NCBI GenBank assembly: GCA_900548075.1
Contig: URJD01000085.1
Span: 1 to 7,391, forward strand
DNA from: an uncultured Collinsella sp.
Lineage (GTDB): Bacteria; Actinomycetota; Coriobacteriia; Coriobacteriales; Coriobacteriaceae
Direction of reading: 5' to 3'
DNA length: 7,391 nt
Part shown: positions 1 to 7,391 of the stretch, piece after piece
Layout of the letters: every line of letters begins with the position of its first letter
Numbering within the stretch: the stretch's first letter is position 1
The notes under the pieces: model-generated
Seen by the model: the letters and a program-made list of their open reading frames with translations, nothing else
Told to the model about the DNA's origin: nothing
Database searches by the model: none
Made by a program: the position numbers and the translations under genes

Positions 1-1869
<1,869 letters not shown>

Positions 1870-1875
1870 TTGACT

Positions 1876-6354
<4,479 letters not shown>

Positions 6355-6380
6355 TTTCCTAGAACGTTAACCGTCCTTCC

Positions 6381-6417
6381 AAAGACCCGCTTCTCAACAG
6401 GGGAGCGGGTCTTTTTT
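6381..6417 (+). terminator. Rho-independent terminator of rpoBC
   Basis: An 11-base perfect stem (AAAGACCCGCT at 6381-6391 with AGCGGGTCTTT at 6404-6414) can be extended inward by four more pairs, two of them wobble, to an AACA loop at 6396-6399. The 3' side runs into six T (6412-6417). It lies 27 bases after the rpoC stop, so it ends the rpoBC transcript. Only three T follow on the other strand, so it is mainly one-directional. Confidence 0.93.
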
Positions 6418-6433
6418 GGTGAGGAACGTTACC

Positions 6434-6449
6434 CCGACGAGCACGTCGG
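6434..6449. repeat. Short perfect hairpin between terminator and long inverted repeat
   Basis: CCGACG at 6434-6439 and CGTCGG at 6444-6449 are perfect inverted copies around a four-base loop AGCA. No T run follows, so it is unlikely to be a terminator. Its last base is the first base of the long inverted repeat, so the two structures compete slightly. The function is unknown; it may be part of the same repeat family or a spare transcript-end structure. Confidence 0.6.
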
Positions 6450-6585
6450 ATTCCCGGAACGGGCCGCCCGCTGTTTAAGTTTGTCGCGAGTTCCGCACGC
6501 AAAGGAAAGCACTTAATGTGCTTTCCGTCTTGCGCAGGACTGTAGAGCAGCAAACTTAAACAGCGGGCGGCCCGTTCCGGGAATC
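6449..6585. repeat. Long inverted repeat: perfect 35-base arms with an inner hairpin (MITE-like or structured RNA)
   Basis: The left arm at 6449-6483 begins GATTCCCGGAACGGGC and ends GTTTAAGTTTG. The right arm at 6551-6585 is its exact reverse complement over all 35 bases. The 67 bases between them hold a second structure: GGAAAGCAC (6504-6512) pairs perfectly with GTGCTTTCC (6518-6526) around the loop TTAAT, and CGCAA (6498-6502) pairs with TTGCG (6530-6534). A transcript of either strand would fold into one hairpin of about 137 bases. There is no transposase gene and no convincing target-site duplication at the arm ends. It could be a non-autonomous miniature element, a dispersed intergenic repeat, or a folded RNA. 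The perfect arms imply recent origin, conversion between arms, or selection. Confidence 0.9.
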
Positions 6586-6615
6586 TGCCCCCGCGCACAG
6601 AAGGGGATTCCTTTT
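6580..6615 (+). terminator. Possible second terminator, alternative to the long hairpin
   Basis: The end of the right arm, GGAATC (6580-6585), can pair with GATTCC (6606-6611), or as GGAAT/ATTCC with an added CCCC/GGGG pairing (6588-6591 with 6603-6606). TTTT follows directly at 6612-6615. This looks like a weak intrinsic terminator, but it uses bases that also pair in the 35-base stem, which would be much more stable in a full-length transcript. It would work mainly on RNA that lacks the left arm. Confidence 0.4.
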
Positions 6616-6616
6616 G

Positions 6617-6641
6617 CCAATAAGGGACAGGTTTATTTTGG
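6617..6641. repeat. Repeat-like motif in an AT-rich imperfect hairpin
   Basis: GGGACAGGTTTATTTTGG (6624-6641) is flanked by CCAATAA (6617-6623), which pairs imperfectly with TTATTTTGG (two-T bulge), leaving a loop around GGGACAGGT. From memory, closely similar GGGACAG-plus-AT-rich strings recur in the intergenic regions of many bacteria, sometimes near REP-type or Y1 transposase-related sequences. That resemblance was not tested, so the call is tentative. Confidence 0.35.
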
Positions 6642-6662
6642 TAGGTTTTTCCTGCTTGAATT

Positions 6663-6691
6663 TGAAACATTTCGCCCGACAAGAGCGTATC
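6663..6691 (+). promoter_or_regulatory. Probable ECF-type promoter of the sigma/anti-sigma genes
   Basis: TGAAAC at 6663-6668 and CGTATC at 6686-6691 are separated by 17 bases. This is close to the ECF promoter pattern known from Bacillus SigW-type factors (TGAAAC, 16 bases, CGTA). The start of transcription would fall near 6698, giving a leader of about 40 bases. No good housekeeping -35/-10 pair with normal spacing was found nearby. The region just upstream contains T-rich tracts (6632-6650) that could act as an UP element. Self-activation by the encoded sigma factor is inferred. Confidence 0.6.
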
Positions 6692-6694
6692 TAA

Positions 6695-6709
6695 GGTGAG
6701 GGCCTCACC
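6695..6709. promoter_or_regulatory. Perfect 15-base dyad at the predicted transcription start
   Basis: GGTGAGGGCCTCACC is two perfect 7-base inverted arms around a single G. It starts three bases after the predicted -10 element, so it covers the likely transcription start. It could be an operator for a dimeric regulator, or a hairpin at the very 5' end of the mRNA. Its TCACC half is also complementary to the GGTGA of the downstream ribosome binding site. Confidence 0.5.
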
Positions 6710-6723
6710 AAGAATTATTAACG

Positions 6724-6738
6724 TCACCGGGAGGTGAT
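6724..6738 (+). promoter_or_regulatory. Strong ribosome binding site held in a small hairpin
   Basis: GGAGGTGAT (6730-6738) is a near full-length match to the 16S anti-Shine-Dalgarno complement, and GGAGG is 5 bases from the ATG at 6740. The spacing decides for ATG 6740 over the in-frame GTG at 6734, which lies inside the site itself. The TCACC at 6724-6728 is exactly complementary to GGTGA at 6733-6737 around a GGGA tetraloop, so the site can be partly hidden by its own leader. Confidence 0.75.
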
Positions 6739-6739
6739 T

Positions 6740-7258
6740 ATGGAAGAACAAGCATTTAGACAGGCGGTTGAAGATCACCGGGGTGTCGTGTTTCGGATCG
6801 CGTTGACGTACCTGCGTGATCGCGCCGACGCCGACGATGTTGCTCAAGACGTCTTTCTTAAGTTGCTTAAAAGCGATGGACACTTTGAAAGTTGGGAACA
6901 TCTTCGCCGCTGGCTTATCCGGGTCACGATCAATGAATGCAAATCGCTCTTTCGAAAGCCGTGGAGGCGTGTGGAGGATATTGAGAACCTGGCCGATTCG
7001 CTTTCGGCGGCGCAGGATGAGACCAAGGCGGTCCTGTCAGACGTTATGCGACTTCCGGAGCGATTCCGTGTTCCCATCGTGCTCTATTACTATCTGGGCT
7101 TTTCGACCTCAGAGATTGCCGAGTTGTTGCATGCACCAGCCGCGACCGTTCGAACGCGTTTAGCTCGCGGCAGATCGAAACTCAAGTTCATCCTAGAGGA
7201 GGGCGACCGTGAAATCCAATCAAATCAAGCAGGCCTTCGAGTCCGTCCAAGCCGATAG
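6740..7258 (+). CDS. ECF-family RNA polymerase sigma factor
   Basis: This encodes a 172-residue alternative sigma factor of the extracytoplasmic-function type, which directs core RNA polymerase to a small set of promoters, usually in response to envelope stress. Region 2 is at about 10-78, with RIALTYLRDRADADDVAQDVF (core binding and -10 recognition) and WEHLRRWLIRVTINECKSLFR. Region 4 is at about 100-152, with LPERFRVPIVLYYYLG followed by the helix-turn-helix STSEIAELLHAPAATVRTRLARGRSKL (-35 recognition). There is no region 1.1 or 3, and the length is normal for the family. The start is ATG 6740, chosen from the strong ribosome binding site. Codon use is far less biased than in rpoBC (AAA, TTG and CGG occur), as expected for low expression rather than proof of transfer. 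The last 16 residues lie in the overlap with the next gene, whose product is probably the matching anti-sigma factor. The exact ECF subgroup is not resolved. Confidence 0.95.
   Translation: MEEQAFRQAVEDHRGVVFRIALTYLRDRADADDVAQDVFLKLLKSDGHFESWEHLRRWLIRVTINECKSLFRKPWRRVEDIENLADSLSAAQDETKAVLSDVMRLPERFRVPIVLYYYLGFSTSEIAELLHAPAATVRTRLARGRSKLKFILEEGDREIQSNQAGLRVRPSR
7196..7202 (+). promoter_or_regulatory. Ribosome binding site for the anti-sigma gene, inside the sigma gene
   Basis: GAGGAGG lies 6 bases before GTG 7209 and within the sigma factor codons. Its strength and spacing decide the start of the downstream gene, and its position means that ribosomes translating the sigma gene pass over it. 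Coupled translation would keep sigma and antagonist in proportion. Confidence 0.75.
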
Positions 7259-7391
7259 CGATCTTGCTGACCGTGTTCTTTATGCCGCTGCTGGTGAGCC
7301 GCTTCGCCGAAAGGGTCACGCGAAGCCTCTGTATGTTGCCGTGATCGGATGCCTTGCCGGAGTGCTGGCGACCGGAGGGGTCGCCTACGCC
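7209..7391 (+). CDS. Probable membrane-anchored anti-sigma factor, N-terminal part (cut by window end)
   Basis: The frame is open from GTG 7209 to the right edge, giving the first 61 residues. It begins with a short charged, helical cytoplasmic segment (KSNQIKQAFESVQADSDLADRVL), followed by a basic stretch (LRRKGHAK). Then comes one hydrophobic segment at about 41-61 (LYVAVIGCLAGVLATGGVAYA), which looks like a transmembrane helix with the N terminus inside. This layout, together with a 50-base overlap with an ECF sigma gene, is typical of single-pass anti-sigma factors that hold the sigma at the membrane until a signal arrives. No zinc-binding HxxxCxxC motif of the ZAS type is visible in the part seen. 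The extracytoplasmic sensor domain lies outside the window, so the family cannot be named. The role is inferred mainly from context and topology. Confidence 0.78.
   Translation, partial: MKSNQIKQAFESVQADSDLADRVLYAAAGEPLRRKGHAKPLYVAVIGCLAGVLATGGVAYA

Noticed and set aside
1870..1872. TTG as the start of rpoC
   Set aside because: Only 3 bases separate it from AAGGAG. GTG at 1876 has better spacing and gives the expected residue numbering; the difference is two residues.
6449..6585. The long inverted repeat as a complete insertion sequence or a CRISPR unit
   Set aside because: There is no transposase frame between the arms, only 67 bases separate them, no target-site duplication is evident, and there is no repeat-spacer periodicity.
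6734..6736. GTG as the start of the sigma factor
   Set aside because: It lies inside the ribosome binding sequence itself. ATG 6740 has proper spacing from GGAGG.
6359..6901. A 180-residue open frame on the minus strand
   Set aside because: It runs antisense through the terminator, the whole inverted repeat and the sigma gene start, has no recognisable domain, and is explained by the lack of stops in a repeat-rich region.
6740..7258. Horizontal transfer of the sigma gene, from its less biased codon use
   Set aside because: rpoBC are among the most codon-biased genes in any genome, so the contrast is expected for a weakly expressed regulator and is not evidence of foreign origin.

Overview
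This window looks like chromosomal DNA of a high-GC actinobacterium, most likely class Coriobacteriia and possibly Collinsella or a relative. The RNA polymerase sequences read as actinobacterial. The beta-prime subunit carries the helical insert after its first zinc site seen in actinobacteria, has no large trigger-loop insertion, and places its catalytic aspartates at residues 535, 537 and 539, the numbering I recall for Mycobacterium tuberculosis. The genus call is an impression and was not tested by a search.

Layout: bases 1-1869 are the 3' part of rpoB, reading in from the left edge. rpoC follows after only a few bases (1876-6354, GTG start), its ribosome binding site lying inside the last rpoB codons. 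An intrinsic terminator at 6381-6417 closes the rpoBC unit. The 385-base gap after rpoC (6355-6739) holds that terminator, a small hairpin, a very long inverted repeat (two perfect 35-base arms, 6449-6483 and 6551-6585, enclosing a second hairpin), an alternative hairpin ending in T4, an AT-rich stretch with a repeat-like motif, and an ECF-type promoter. From 6740 comes an ECF sigma factor gene (172 aa). Overlapping it by 50 bases is the start of a gene for a probable membrane-anchored anti-sigma factor, cut by the right edge.

The genes make two transcriptional units on one strand. rpoBC supplies the two large subunits of core RNA polymerase. The downstream pair looks like a self-regulated stress-response switch: a sigma factor that may recognise its own promoter (TGAAAC - 17 bases - CGTATC) and a co-translated antagonist.

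The most notable feature is the C-terminal extension of beta-prime. It contains a helix-hairpin-helix domain (residues about 1336-1398) that aligns by eye with the C-terminal domain of the RNA polymerase alpha subunit, including several of that domain's DNA-contacting residues. This suggests a core polymerase with an extra promoter-DNA-binding (UP-element-like) module on beta-prime. The second notable feature is the long perfect inverted repeat after the terminator, which resembles a miniature inverted-repeat element or a structured RNA.
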